64,000 bases of DNA from Botrytis cinerea B05.10 (taxonomy: Eukaryota; Ascomycota; Leotiomycetes; Helotiales; Sclerotiniaceae). Below the pieces are notes generated by a model that saw only the letters and a program-made list of their open reading frames with translations, ran no database searches and was not told the DNA's origin. Both the position numbers and the translations under genes were made by a program. The DNA lies in assembly GCF_000143535.2 (NCBI RefSeq), contig NC_037313.1, forward strand, positions 7,501-71,500, written 5' to 3'. Below, piece by piece: positions 54,403-64,000 of this stretch. Within the stretch, counting starts at the first letter, position 1. Each line of letters begins with the position of its first letter.

Positions 54403-56253
54403 ATGCCTGTTCAGCGAACCCTCTTTGGGACACCCATACCGCATGTCCCTCCTCGCCGCATGGCCGTTCTTCTCGGTACCATTGCAATTTTCGCCGTTAT
54501 TACATTAGTATTTACTCTACCCAACTCTGGCCCATCACTCGGCACATTTACAGATCATCGCATGTCATTACCCAAACTTCCCAAACAATTGCCTTCACCG
54601 AGTATCCTTAACCCATTCCGACAAGCAGCACATGCTCCACCGGTTCAAAAGAATAGCGAGTACGGCGAATCGAAATGGCATGCTAATTGGAACTGGTTGA
54701 GTCCATTTTCATCATCGGTGACTCTAGACGAGAATCGATCCCTACTACCACCTCTTGTTGAACGCCCAACTATTTACACATACTACGATCATACAATAGA
54801 AAAAGACAATGAGTTGAAAGATGCGGAGAATGCAGTCTTGGTTACTTGGAGAAGGGCATGGTGGGCGCAAGGCTTTAAACCCATCATTTTAAGTCCTGCG
54901 GAAGCCATGAACAATCCATTATACCCCGAATTGCAACGACTTGAAGTCGAAAACTCCTTGAAAACAGATTTGACCAGATGGTTGGCTTGGGAAAACATGG
55001 GTACCGGGTTGCTTTGCAATTACCTCACACTTCCAATGGGTCCTTACGAAGATCAAACCCTGAGTTATTTGAGAAGAGGAGTATATCCATTATTGACGAG
55101 ATATGAAAAAATGGGAAGTGGTATCTTTGCAGGATCCAAAGCGGATATCACAGCAGCTGTCAAGGCGGCCTTGGCAAACCCAAGTCTGAAAGATGCCAAA
55201 GATTTTATTAGTGCTGTCCCAACGAATACTTTCGAAATCGACCCTTCCCATGATTCCTTAGCTTTCTATCAGACGAAAACTCTCGAGGAGAAATATCCGC
55301 AAGTTGCAAAAGAGTACGAAGGAAATAAAGCAGCGGGTATGAAACTACTGAACAGTCTGATGATATCTCATCTTCATCAAACATGGCAAAACATCTTTAC
55401 CAAAGGAATTTCTGTGGTTAAACCGGAACCAGAACATATGTCATATGTTGTTGAACCAGCTTTACAACTTGCTGAATATCTTGCACAATGCCCCGAATCA
55501 CCAATGCCAGCATCTTGTCCTCCAAATCGACCCAAGTGCAAAGCGTGTGTTTCTTCGTCTCCGATGACAATCAGTACACCTGCTTTCTACCGCAATACAT
55601 CAGGTCTTTATACCATCGGAACCGTTCCCCATCCTTACACAATGTCCACATTGACCAGCTTCCAAGAAAGTATCAATGTCCCGTGGATCAGACGAGAGTC
55701 TCCTCGTGATGCTTGGCTCTCGACACTTACCAAGGAACTTCTCGGTACAGGTGTTTCTGGTACTCCACGAATCATCAAATTCAAAGAAGCAGTCGCTAGT
55801 CCTCATGGAACATCCCACTCTCTCTGGCTCACAGCCGAGAAGGAAGTTCCCTCAGATCTAGACTGGCATTTCGGCTTCAGCATCCCTCGCAATGCAACCG
55901 ACACGGGAAAATCAGAAACTCCAGTCCCAGGTCCCGAACGTCGCCCACAGCCCGTTCACGATCCAAAAGACGGGCCAATACCCACTGAGGAGGATAAGAA
56001 TAAGGAAGCACTTTTGCTAGAAAAGGCAAAAGCATTTGGTGGAAGCACTACTAAGGAAGATTTGAAGATCAAGGGGGCTGTTGAGGCGTGGAACCTAGCC
56101 GATACAGAAGCATGGAGATTTGCGAGGGCTTTTTTGGCGAGATCTAGAGTTGAGAGGTTAAAGTGGGAGGAGGAGGAGAAGAAATATGCTGGTGGTGCAG
56201 GGGCTGAGAGGGGGAAAGAGAGTGGATGGGGGAGATGGTTTGATGATAAATGA
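54403..56253 (+). CDS. Conserved type II membrane protein, glycosyltransferase-like, function unknown
   Basis: Single-exon gene; from the Met at 54403 it encodes 616 residues. The frame runs open further upstream, but MPVQRTLFGTP followed by a basic patch and one transmembrane helix (MAVLLGTIAIFAVITLVFTL) marks a type II signal-anchor start. The lumenal part includes RPTIYTYYDHTIEKDNEL, NAVLVTWRRAWWAQGFKPII, DLTRWLAWENMGTGLLCNYL, a Cys cluster (CPPNRPKCKAC) and a charged, probably helical C-terminus (RSRVERLKWEEEEKKY). The W/R-rich block followed by a Leu/Asn 'RWLAW' segment resembles Golgi glycosyltransferases of the DXD type, but I see no clear DXD, so this is a guess. Conserved in fungi as far as I recall. 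Confidence 0.6.
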   Translation: MPVQRTLFGTPIPHVPPRRMAVLLGTIAIFAVITLVFTLPNSGPSLGTFTDHRMSLPKLPKQLPSPSILNPFRQAAHAPPVQKNSEYGESKWHANWNWLSPFSSSVTLDENRSLLPPLVERPTIYTYYDHTIEKDNELKDAENAVLVTWRRAWWAQGFKPIILSPAEAMNNPLYPELQRLEVENSLKTDLTRWLAWENMGTGLLCNYLTLPMGPYEDQTLSYLRRGVYPLLTRYEKMGSGIFAGSKADITAAVKAALANPSLKDAKDFISAVPTNTFEIDPSHDSLAFYQTKTLEEKYPQVAKEYEGNKAAGMKLLNSLMISHLHQTWQNIFTKGISVVKPEPEHMSYVVEPALQLAEYLAQCPESPMPASCPPNRPKCKACVSSSPMTISTPAFYRNTSGLYTIGTVPHPYTMSTLTSFQESINVPWIRRESPRDAWLSTLTKELLGTGVSGTPRIIKFKEAVASPHGTSHSLWLTAEKEVPSDLDWHFGFSIPRNATDTGKSETPVPGPERRPQPVHDPKDGPIPTEEDKNKEALLLEKAKAFGGSTTKEDLKIKGAVEAWNLADTEAWRFARAFLARSRVERLKWEEEEKKYAGGAGAERGKESGWGRWFDDK

Positions 56254-56804
56254 ATTAATCATTGAAAATTTAACGAAAGTTTCAGCAGTCGATGGATGTA
56301 TACAAAGAAAGTCTTTCATGTTTTATGCGCTTAAGCGAATCGAAGCGACATGTGTATGTCAATATCTCTTTTTTACTGTACAATGGTTAGTTGTGGGGAA
56401 TATCACCTGGAGTTTAGGGGTATGTAGAGCTTTTGTGTACCAATATCATGTCAATATGAAATCAAATATCTTACATTTCAACAAAGCTTAGGATTCCCTT
56501 TCACAATTAAACAGACTCAATAATTTACAGTGATGTGGTATTTTATTGATATTCCTCTAGATATAAAACCCCGCTCGCTCCGCTAAACTTTTCACTTCAA
56601 CTTCATTAAAAACAAAAGCCTTCACTCTCCTCTGCTCTGGGTATCGCTGTATCCATTTATATCCATATAATACAATCGGTCGTTCGTAAGTCGTGATGCA
56701 TGCATGCAATTATCCATCCATGCTTGAGTCATGCGTGTGTAAAAGGAGAAGGGTGTAATAGTACAATGTGATGATGTAAGGAAAGATGGGCCAGGTAAGT
56801 TGGT
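56254..56804. other. Convergent intergenic, no gene seen
   Basis: Spacer between the two convergent genes. The frame at 56186-56491 is an out-of-frame extension of the preceding gene. Terminators are not recognisable by eye. Confidence 0.4.
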
Positions 56805-57206
56805 TTAATAAGCAACAGTGTGATGACTACCCTTTCCATCGGTTCCTCTCATTCTGCGGGTTCCGGCTGCCTGTTTTCACTGTTAGCATGTACTCCGTCC
56901 TCGAGAAATGGGCAGAGTGGAAAGATAAATATCATCACGTACCTTCAAGCCGGGTCTCCGGGTCAAGCTTCCTCGCAATTTCAAAAGCGCACCGCTGATC
57001 TTGTCGCCGACGCTGGGCTTGCGGTGGTGGTGGTGGACGGGCTGTGCCGTGGCACCGGCGCGACGACGACCGCCCCAGGTGCTGCGCTGTTTGCGGTGGT
57101 GGGTGCTGTGGGTGTTGCTTTCGTAGGTGCGACGGTGGGTTTTGCCGCCGCGGAGACGGGCGAGGAGGGAGGGCTTGGTGGTGACGGTGGTGGTTGTGTG
57201 TGCCAT
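56805..57206 (-). CDS. Small basic conserved fungal protein
   Basis: Exons 57206-56943 and 56870-56805 (72-nt intron, GTACGT donor, GTGAAAACAG acceptor) give 109 residues. The sequence is very basic: KPSLLARLRGGKTHRRTYES, then HHHHRKPSVGDKISGALLKL and RGSLTRRPGLK, joined across the intron to AAGTRRMRGTDGKGSHH. The pattern PSLL-x-RLRGG ... DK-x-SGA-x-x-KL-x-G-x-L-T-x-x-PG-x-K-A-A-G-T-R-R-M-x-G-T-D-G is one I recall from many ascomycete small proteins of unknown function. The intron is decisive: without it the conserved AAGTRRM ending is lost. The ORF extends upstream to 57671 over an ACC/ACA repeat and probably includes 5' UTR, so the internal Met is chosen. Confidence 0.7.
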
Positions 57207-57245
57207 TTTGAGATGTGGGTCTAGGTTTGGTGGTGGTGGTGGTGG

Positions 57246-57278
<33 letters not shown>

Positions 57279-59286
57279 GGGTGTTTGGGGTAGTGTATGG
57301 ATTTGTGAAAGAGGTGAAGGTTGTTGTGTGTGGGTATGTTCTTCTGATATTGGTATGGAAGTTGTGGATTGGTCCAGAGAGTTGCGATAAGTTTTGATAA
57401 ACGAAGATAGAGTTCTTAATGCAGCTTTGTCGGGTAACTGGTCGTCGTCTTTGATTCTGGGTACGATTTGTGTTTGTGAAGATGATGCTAATGGGATTGG
57501 AATTGGAACTTGGGGGGACATTTCGGATGTCTTTATAGGGAGATTGACGAACGCAGGAGTTGCAGAATTCAGGGATATTGTGGGTTGGGGGACTTCAAAC
57601 TGGGAAGAGTAGTGATCTCGATGTAATTTTGGCAACAGTGGTGAATGTGTAATATGGAGAGAAGTGATCATCTACGTGGTGATGTACATATGACGGCAAA
57701 GCAAGTTGTCAACGTTGATAAGGAAATATACAGGTATCGAGGCCTGGTCGATTTCACGTCATACTGGAAGGGGTGAAAGAAATTCACGCGAATGGGAAGG
57801 AAGCAAGTTGTCTTGATAGAATTATTTTCCGGAATCTCTATGAGAAAGTGGATAAATTGGGTTGAAAACTGCTGGGGAAATGGTTCTTGGCTGACGGCAC
57901 TTCTGTCCTAGTACTAAAGAGAATTTTCAGGGTCCTGGGGCTCATGAACGTTAATTGACCTGGTAGACCGAGATGACAGGAAGGTTGATGGCTGCTGCCG
58001 TTTCGAATTTGGTGAGAATCGAGAGAGAAACTTGATTTGGAGAAGGATGAGGAATGACGTCGGGTGGTTGTGGCGGGTGGTTGTGGCGGGTGGCTGTGCT
58101 CCCTTGAGAGATATTTGTGGCTGGTGCTGAGCATGACGGATGGTGGACGGTGAAAAAGCAGATTTAGAATCAATCAAATGTACCAACAGAAACTGGCAGG
58201 TGAGATATAGAATAGATATGGATATAGATGCAGATGCAGGTGCAGATACAGATACAAATAAAAACAAAAATAAACCACCCAAGAGCTTAAAAGGGATGTG
58301 TAGGTAATTGAGACTATTTAGACGATAGCAAAAATACTCATCATATCTAAACAACGGCAACTCAACTCATAAAACTAGAGGCGGTCTCATTTCATGACTG
58401 CATGAGGGAGAGATACCTACTCGATGATGAGTGGGTGTCTGTAATCACCTCGCAATAGTAAGTATGTAAAATGCGTGGCCATCATATAGCTGTGGGAGCA
58501 TAAGAAGATAATTGCCAGAAAGCATATAGGTGTGTATAAATCGATAGGGCAGGTATTCAAGCGTAGTTGCGCTGATTCTTTCAATGTGCCACTTTGAAGT
58601 CTCTTATATCAAAGAAGATCATCGTTCGCGCAATATAAAAACAGGAAGGGGATATCGGAATCTCTTATACTTCTTTAATAGCACAAAGTCAAATGGACCG
58701 CAATCCATTAGTCAGGACTCAATTTCAGATGGCATTTTACAATCTCGATGTTCATCCGGTTAGCCAAGCCTTCTCGGTAATGCTTCCGGCTCGACCCCTC
58801 GATTACGTAGAAACTCAAAGTACGATGTAAACCTCCCTCTGACTTTCTCAGCCAATGGGCTAATTTGCATCTAAATTCTTACCTCACTAACCCATCATGA
58901 GAGACCATTCTCGATCCCACAAGACTCCTTACATCATGGATCTCGACTCGAAAGGACCGAAATCTTTACAAACTACCCCTCCATTGAGTATCAAGCATTG
59001 ATATCATCATGTGCTTAGCCAATCGTCCTCTTTTTATATGGAGTGTTTCGGAGCTTTTGGTCCCTTTTCTGATCGAGAAATGCATAGTGATCGCCGAATA
59101 GCTTTTGGAGAAGGTACATCATACTGTTGAGGAGTATAAGAAAAGATGAAGTTCTGCGTAAATTGGTTAAGAATTCTTTTTCCATAGACAATTATCCTTT
59201 AATCACTGTGAATACCATCAATTTCAACACTCAAACTCGCTCCGTCAAACCCTTCCATCCCATCTAAACCATTCAAACGATCAAAC
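57207..59286. promoter_or_regulatory. Divergent intergenic region with TTG/GGT microsatellite
   Basis: 2.1 kb between the small basic gene and the SDR. A GGT/TTG trinucleotide tract lies at about 57228-57282, in the leader of the minus gene. Frames at 57394-58360 show no domain. Promoters of both genes must be here. Confidence 0.4.
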
Positions 59287-60412
59287 ATGTCTGCAAGCAA
59301 GGGTCATTTCGAACAGGGTACGTTATGAAGATATCCCCAATCCCCCTCATGTTCGACTCGATCAACTTCCAGCACCCCTCAAACCATCTTACCACGTCAA
59401 CAATCTACTGACACTGAATGTCCTACAGGTCATCAACCTCCCGTATCCCACCAATCATCTGCGCCAGGTAAACAAACCGAATTGCCAAAAGAAGCCATCA
59501 ACGACCAACTCCCCACCGACGATGGAGGCTACCAACCATATCTCGCCGCCGGTAAGCTAAAGGGCAAGAAAGCCTTCATCACCGGTGGAGATAGTGGAAT
59601 TGGTCGTGCCGTCGCCATCTTATATGCTATGGAAGGAGCAGAAAGTTCCATCATCTACGTACCCGAAGAAGAAAAAGATGCACAAGAAACCAAGAAACTG
59701 GTGGAGGCAAAAGGAGGAAAGGTCCATTTGTTCTCTGCAGATTTGAAGAGCCATCAAGCTTGTAAAAATGTAGTCGAGAAAGCTAAGGAGGCCATGGGAA
59801 GAATTAACATCTTGGTCCTGAATCACGGTACTCAAATGATGGTGGAGACTATTGATGAGTTATCCGAGTATGTTTTTAACCTCCCGTCCTACCCATGAAC
59901 TATGTACATGATGCTAACGACAAAAATAGAGATCAATGGATCAACACTTTTGATGTGAACATCCATCCATTCTTCTTCCTTTCCAAATACGTTCTCCCAC
60001 AAATGTCCCGCGGTGACACAATCATCACCTGTGCTTCTGTAAATCCATACGTCGGTCGTCCAGATCTTCTCGAGTAAGTTTCCCCCCCCCCTTCTTTCTT
60101 CAATCCCACCACTAATGATACCCCAGCTATACCTCCACCAAAGGTGCCATCGTAGCCTTCACCCGCGCTCTTTCCAACCAACAAATCAGCAAGGGGATCC
60201 GCGTCAACGCCGTTTGCCCCGGTCCCATCTGGACCCCTCTTATCCCCGCAACCATGAACGAGAAAGCGCAAAAAGAATTCACATCTCCCATGGGTCGCCC
60301 CGGTCAACCATCAGAATGCGCCACTTGTTTCGTATTCTTGGCGAGTGCGGATAGTAGTTTCATTAGTGGACAGAGTCTGCATCCTAATGGAGGTGTGCAG
60401 GTTGGTTCTTAG
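59287..60412 (+). CDS. Short-chain dehydrogenase/reductase (YghA/YhxC-like)
   Basis: Four exons, 59287-59317, 59429-59867, 59930-60073 and 60127-60412 (introns 111, 62 and 53 nt), give 299 residues. An N-terminal extension (GHQPPVSHQSSAPGKQTELP) precedes the Rossmann fold, as in the bacterial YghA/YhxC group. The cofactor motif is TGGDSGIGR (variant TGxxxGIGR), the second motif is in LNHGTQM, and the catalytic Ser and Tyr-x-x-x-Lys lie in TCASVNPYVG and YTSTK. The PG motif VNAVCPGPIWTP is followed by FLASADSSFISGQSLHPNGG. The Tyr codon is split by the last intron, which contains a run of C (60082-60090). The cofactor is NAD(P); the substrate is unknown. Probably cytosolic. Confidence 0.9.
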
Positions 60413-61084
60413 AGGAATGGGAAATGCTTATGTATGGTTAATGAGGGGTAATGATATTAATATAATGAAATATTACTTCCATGAATACCTATCTAATCAC
60501 CTAATGAACAAATCGCTGCGAAAAATATATTATCTTTATCGCACCATCCTCAAGATATCTAATCCATAAGCAAGTTACCCATCTCGTTTGCAATATCTTT
60601 GTTTTCGGTAAAAAAAAAAATCCATTTCAACCCACATCAGGGGGGGACCGATTATCGACGCGCCGAATGAACAACCTTCCACCTCTGTTTACAAATTCCA
60701 AGTTCTCAACTTCGTCTTCATTCTCAACGGCGATATAGCGTGTAAAGAATTTCAAATGGTGTTTATATCCAAAGACTGTATACTGCGTATCTTACCTTAC
60801 ATATTACCACGGAAGCTTGTCGAAGTAATTTGTTATGTAATTTACACGATTTTACTATTCAGAAGTTTTTTAAAAAAAAATTCTCGTAAAATGCTCTTAG
60901 TTCGATAGGAACTCTTTATCTCGTTTTTCCAGACTATACTTTTATATGATAGATCGTAGTCGTCCTCATAATTTCACGTTTATCATATCCCTCCCCTCCC
61001 CTTCCCTCACCCGTCCCGTCCCATCCCATCCCACCTCATTCTCATTGTTTCTCGCCTCCCCCTTCCACTTCCACTTCCCCATAA
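60413..61084. other. Intergenic, no gene seen
   Basis: AT-rich sequence downstream of the SDR with several A-runs (60608-60619, 60871-60879). Nothing identifiable. Confidence 0.4.
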
Positions 61085-62330
61085 GCTAAGATTTCTTCTA
61101 CTCAGAGTGTCTCCTGCTCTCCGGTTCCTCCGCTCATCGTCCAATCTTTTACTATCAAACGTGTGTTTCTCGAAATAATCCAATTCCGCCCTCGTAGAAC
61201 TGCGTCGCAGTTTCATGTTCCCGCTGTATTTTAGGTACTTTAATGTAGCTAGCTGATATACTCGGGGTGATGGCATTGTTTTCTATGACTTTGAGGAGGG
61301 TGCGTTTGAGGGGTTTGAATCCAAGAGTTAGTTTGGATGCAATGAGGGTTGAGCAGAGATCTGGGGTTTTGATTCGGTGATGGAGGAAGAGGAAGAGGAA
61401 GAGGAAGAGGAAGGGATACAGATTTGAGAGGATGTGATTGCTTTGAATGATACAGATCGCTCGCCAAATTTTGACGATATTGTTAAAGTCGATATTCCAT
61501 TTATTCTAACGGTTGGCTTTATCAATGATACTCATGCCCTAGAGGGTTTAAGAAAAGCACTTCATGCAACCTGTCTAGCTTCTTGTATCTATAATACTCT
61601 CTTCCTCCTGCTCATTCTTAAGTGGGATTTTCGAGGATTTGTATGAATCGTGAAATGCTTCATTGATCTGTTGTCTGTGTCCGCAATAAACTGATACGAT
61701 GCGGAGATAGCGGGCGGTAGACAGAGTTGGAACTGGCACGTGAAGAGAAGTGGCTTGAGTGTTGGACTAGATACCAGCTCCTTTGATCCGTCGATGTCTT
61801 GGACAACTCTGTCTAGGATATGGTCTCGGGATTTGTCTTTTTGTTCACAGATATCTGCGCCGATTTTACGAGGAAGGTGTTTTTCTTTTAATCTCGGTTA
61901 GCATGTGAAATCGACGGAATATAGGAGTTGGATTAGCATATCAATTCCCCGTCAGTAGACCACTTCTCAAATATCTTCCCAATATCATCATATTTCATTC
62001 CTAGACGACGAAAGTATCGCCTACCGTTCCATGTGGTAGTGAAAATAGCATGCCTTTAGAGGAGACAGTGTGTGTGTGTCACAGAGATTTGTTTTTGACA
62101 TGCTTGGATTAAGTTCCAGAAGTTATATTTTGGTCTTTGGCGGATTGCATGAGGGAATCAATGGTGGAAGAGGAAGGGGCTTGGATAGAGACTGAGATTC
62201 CTTTTTGGGCAAGGAGAAGTGTCCTTCCTCCTCCCATAGAACCGGCTCTTATCATTCCTACCTGTGCGTTAGTGGATGTGTTTCGAAAATTGAAATAGGA
62301 AATGGTGTTTAAAATTACTTGCCTTTGTGA
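61085..62330 (-). pseudogene. 6-phosphogluconate dehydrogenase pseudogene with internal deletion
   Basis: Reading the minus strand from 62265: a dinucleotide-binding segment GMIRAGSMGGGRTLLLAQ (the usual GxGxMG altered to R), then DSLMQSAKDQN, then LFSLPHGTVGDTFV followed at once by a stop. Next is GMKYDDIGKIFEKWSTDGEL, so roughly 130-150 residues that normally lie between (the catalytic Lys region) are missing. Then come KIGADICEQKDKSRDHILDR, VVQDIDGSKEL and a degraded tail whose end STRAELDYFEKHTFDSK matches the family C-terminus. Several frame changes and stops occur. The order of blocks matches 6PGDH, which oxidises 6-phosphogluconate to ribulose-5-phosphate; this copy cannot work. A functional gene must be elsewhere. 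Confidence 0.75.
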
Positions 62331-62940
62331 TTTCTATGGTGACTGTGTTTGCTTTGGTGGCAAGACAGATACAGTAATTTTGTTGATATGAGAGGCGTGA
62401 GAGTGACGATCAATAATTGACCAGAAGAGGTTTATCAAAAGGGAAACGTTAGGAAAATGCAACAAACTTATCTATCCAATTTCTAATCTAGCTAGAAGAC
62501 AACCTGCATTGAATGAATGCCTATCTAGTATGACAGGAGCTCGTCTCCGAAGTGCCACAACGCCACTCATCATAACGTAGACGTAGATTTCATTGAGTTC
62601 ATTGATATTAATTAGTTGGACCTACCTTCTGATGCTTTAGATGACAAGATGTATCTCATTCTTCCTTTGAATACTCAATTGGGAAGGGATGAAATATATA
62701 CAAGATGCCAAGATCAAGCATGTTTGTTTTCCATCAACACTTGGGGTGAGAGAGTGCTTATGTAATATGGTGCATACTGCCCCTTCATTTTGGAAACGAG
62801 TGCATATGATCAACCCCCCTCTTTGGATGGAAATACATACTGCTACATAATTAGCAAATATAGTTTTATATACCCTCAGCCCCCATTCCCTCCAAATTTA
62901 CCTCGTTCCCTTCACCACCCTCCAAGCAAATCAGCTCAAA
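62331..62940. other. Intergenic, no gene seen
   Basis: Includes a TATA-like TTTTATATACC at about 62863 and a C-rich leader before the short frame at 62941. Confidence 0.35.
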
Positions 62941-63132
62941 ATGTTCCCCAACGTTCAAACCCCGAATGATCGCCATAGAATTCTCCATCTCTACCGGCAA
63001 TTCAGAAATGCCTCGGTTCACGTCTCGAATTTGGCCCCGCGAAAAGGCGGGTACCTGACATCTTTCTCATGCGTGTTCTGCGTAGGGCTTTGGGATGTCA
63101 ATTCACATAAGGTAACCTTAAAAGGTAAATGA
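62941..63132 (+). pseudogene. Short ORF with LYR-like start, probably truncated
   Basis: 63 codons preceded by a good-looking TATA and C-rich leader. The opening NDRHRILHLYRQFRNAS has the Leu-Tyr-Arg tripeptide followed by Phe, as in LYR-motif mitochondrial assembly factors. After PRKGG the sequence (LTSFSCVFCVGLWDVNS) no longer resembles that family and a stop follows. Probably a truncated or decayed gene, or a first exon whose continuation I could not find. The frame is short and the call is weak. Confidence 0.25.
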
Positions 63133-63584
63133 ATTGCGTTTCTCATAAGGCTACGTATTACTGGATAATCAAGTGTTTAGGACTACTTGAGATGTGTCAC
63201 ATATATTTATAAAAACGCCAGAAGGGAAAAGATCCTTCTGGCCGATGAATGAGATGTGGTCAGCTGGAGCTAGTGGTAGTGGCCGTGGTGCTGGGTACGG
63301 GACGAAGCTTTTATGTATAGTAGTTTGACAATTGGCATGTGTTAAGATCGTCCTCTCTGTCCTTCTTTCTTCGATTCGATTCCTTCTTCCTCCTTGATAG
63401 AAAACAATCACATTCAACTCAACAAGATATTCTTTATAAAGAACATCTACCCAGTACATTCCATAGCTACTGAAAGAGAGAAGCGATTGTCCTTCAATAA
63501 ATCAGCAACCCCATCATAAATAACCTCAGTATTCCCCAATCCGGAATTCCTACAAGCCCCTCCAAACCCCTCATATCCCCAAAG
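63133..63584. promoter_or_regulatory. Upstream region of the SET-domain gene
   Basis: 450 bp of spacer. A minus frame at 63169-63459 is not convincing. Probably holds the promoter of the gene starting at 63585. Confidence 0.35.
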
Positions 63585-64000
63585 ATGGCACCCGTCAAAC
63601 CCTTTTGGTCTCAACCTTCTCACCCACACATCCAAGAAGTAATCTACGGCGAAGATGAAAATGGATATACCACCAAATCCATCTCCAAGGTTTCCCTTCC
63701 TCCTTTTGCTGTTTTTGCAAAAATGGTATTCCCCCCCACCAATACAACTCCTTTCCGGATACAAGCCTTGAGTAGTTACTGACCACAATCCCAGGACTTT
63801 CCACCATGTACCGATGCCCCAGAAGCTACTTATGCCACTGTCCAAACAGATACAAACACACATTTGAATCTCAATTCGGACTTGTTGTACATCAATCATT
63901 CTTGTGAACCTTCCCTCGTACGTTTTCCGTTCCCACCCTCCTTCTCTCTCCGGTCCTCCTCTAAACCATCCCCATAGATTTTCGATGTGCAAAACCGCAC
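63585..64000 (+). CDS. SET-domain protein, 5' part (cut by window edge)
   Basis: Start at 63585. Exons 63585-63725, 63795-63917 and 63978 onward (introns 69 and 60 nt) join in phase zero. The visible ~96 residues include VIYGEDENGYTTKSISK, VSLPPFAVFAKM and, after intron 1, TYATVQTDTNTHLNLNSD and LLYINHSCEPSL. The YINHSCEPS segment is the SET-domain NHSC motif that binds S-adenosyl-methionine; the short form with N-terminal beta strands is seen in fungal SET proteins of unknown substrate. The C-terminal half, including any post-SET Cys cluster, is outside the window. Overlapping frames at 63447-63992 on the minus strand are shadows. Confidence 0.75.

Noticed and set aside
1..64000. CRISPR array, bacterial operons, Shine-Dalgarno sites, rRNA
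   Set aside because: Introns and gene types show a fungal nuclear sequence; no regularly spaced repeat/spacer structure and no rRNA-like sequence was seen.

Overview
This is nuclear chromosomal DNA from a filamentous ascomycete (Pezizomycotina). The evidence is short introns of about 45-75 nt with GTANGT donors and CTAAC/CTAAT branch sites, long AT-rich intergenic spaces, and fungus-specific genes: an NB-ARC/TPR NLR, 2EXR proteins, PtaB, HbrB, GON7 and a fungal-type Lys2. Composition and gene style suggest Leotiomycetes, perhaps a Botrytis/Sclerotinia relative, but that placement is an inference I could not test.

Left part (1-13.8 kb) is accessory DNA. The first 4.8 kb is AT-rich repeat sequence, with a cluster of CTCACCGGGAG motifs and a 1.3-kb element bounded by ~140-bp inverted repeats. 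Next comes the most striking locus: two divergent genes 193 bp apart. The minus gene (4846-5754) encodes a HeLo-like protein ending in a short amyloid-type motif. The plus gene (5948-8860) encodes an NB-ARC/TPR NLR that begins with nearly the same motif. This matches the fungal amyloid-signalling NLR/effector arrangement (sigma-type motif), in which the NLR is thought to template the effector and trigger cell death. The NLR has eight nearly identical 42-residue TPRs. A TIR element (10434-11201) and a Tourist-like MITE (11665-12082) follow.

13.8-28 kb is sparse and metabolic: a GH15 glucoamylase without CBM20, a cytochrome P450 and a DUF1864/PrnB-like (indoleamine dioxygenase superfamily) protein. 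Then comes a decayed stretch holding a small secreted precursor with repeated VYxA-type units, a probable broken secreted protein and a degenerate UstYa-like (DUF3328) gene. These last three together look like the remains of a dikaritin-type RiPP locus.

28-60.4 kb is ordinary housekeeping sequence: SIMPL protein, mitoribosomal bL28m, a divergent 2EXR pair, VPS39/VAM6, GON7 (KEOPS), HbrB (TORC2), PtaB (LIM-binding cofactor) with a 3.4-kb upstream region, Lys2, a type II membrane protein, a small basic protein and an SDR. 60.4-64 kb contains a 6-phosphogluconate dehydrogenase pseudogene, a short LYR-like remnant and the start of a SET-domain gene cut by the window edge.

Exon boundaries were read by eye from splice consensus and frame continuity. 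Spliced lengths were checked to be multiples of three.
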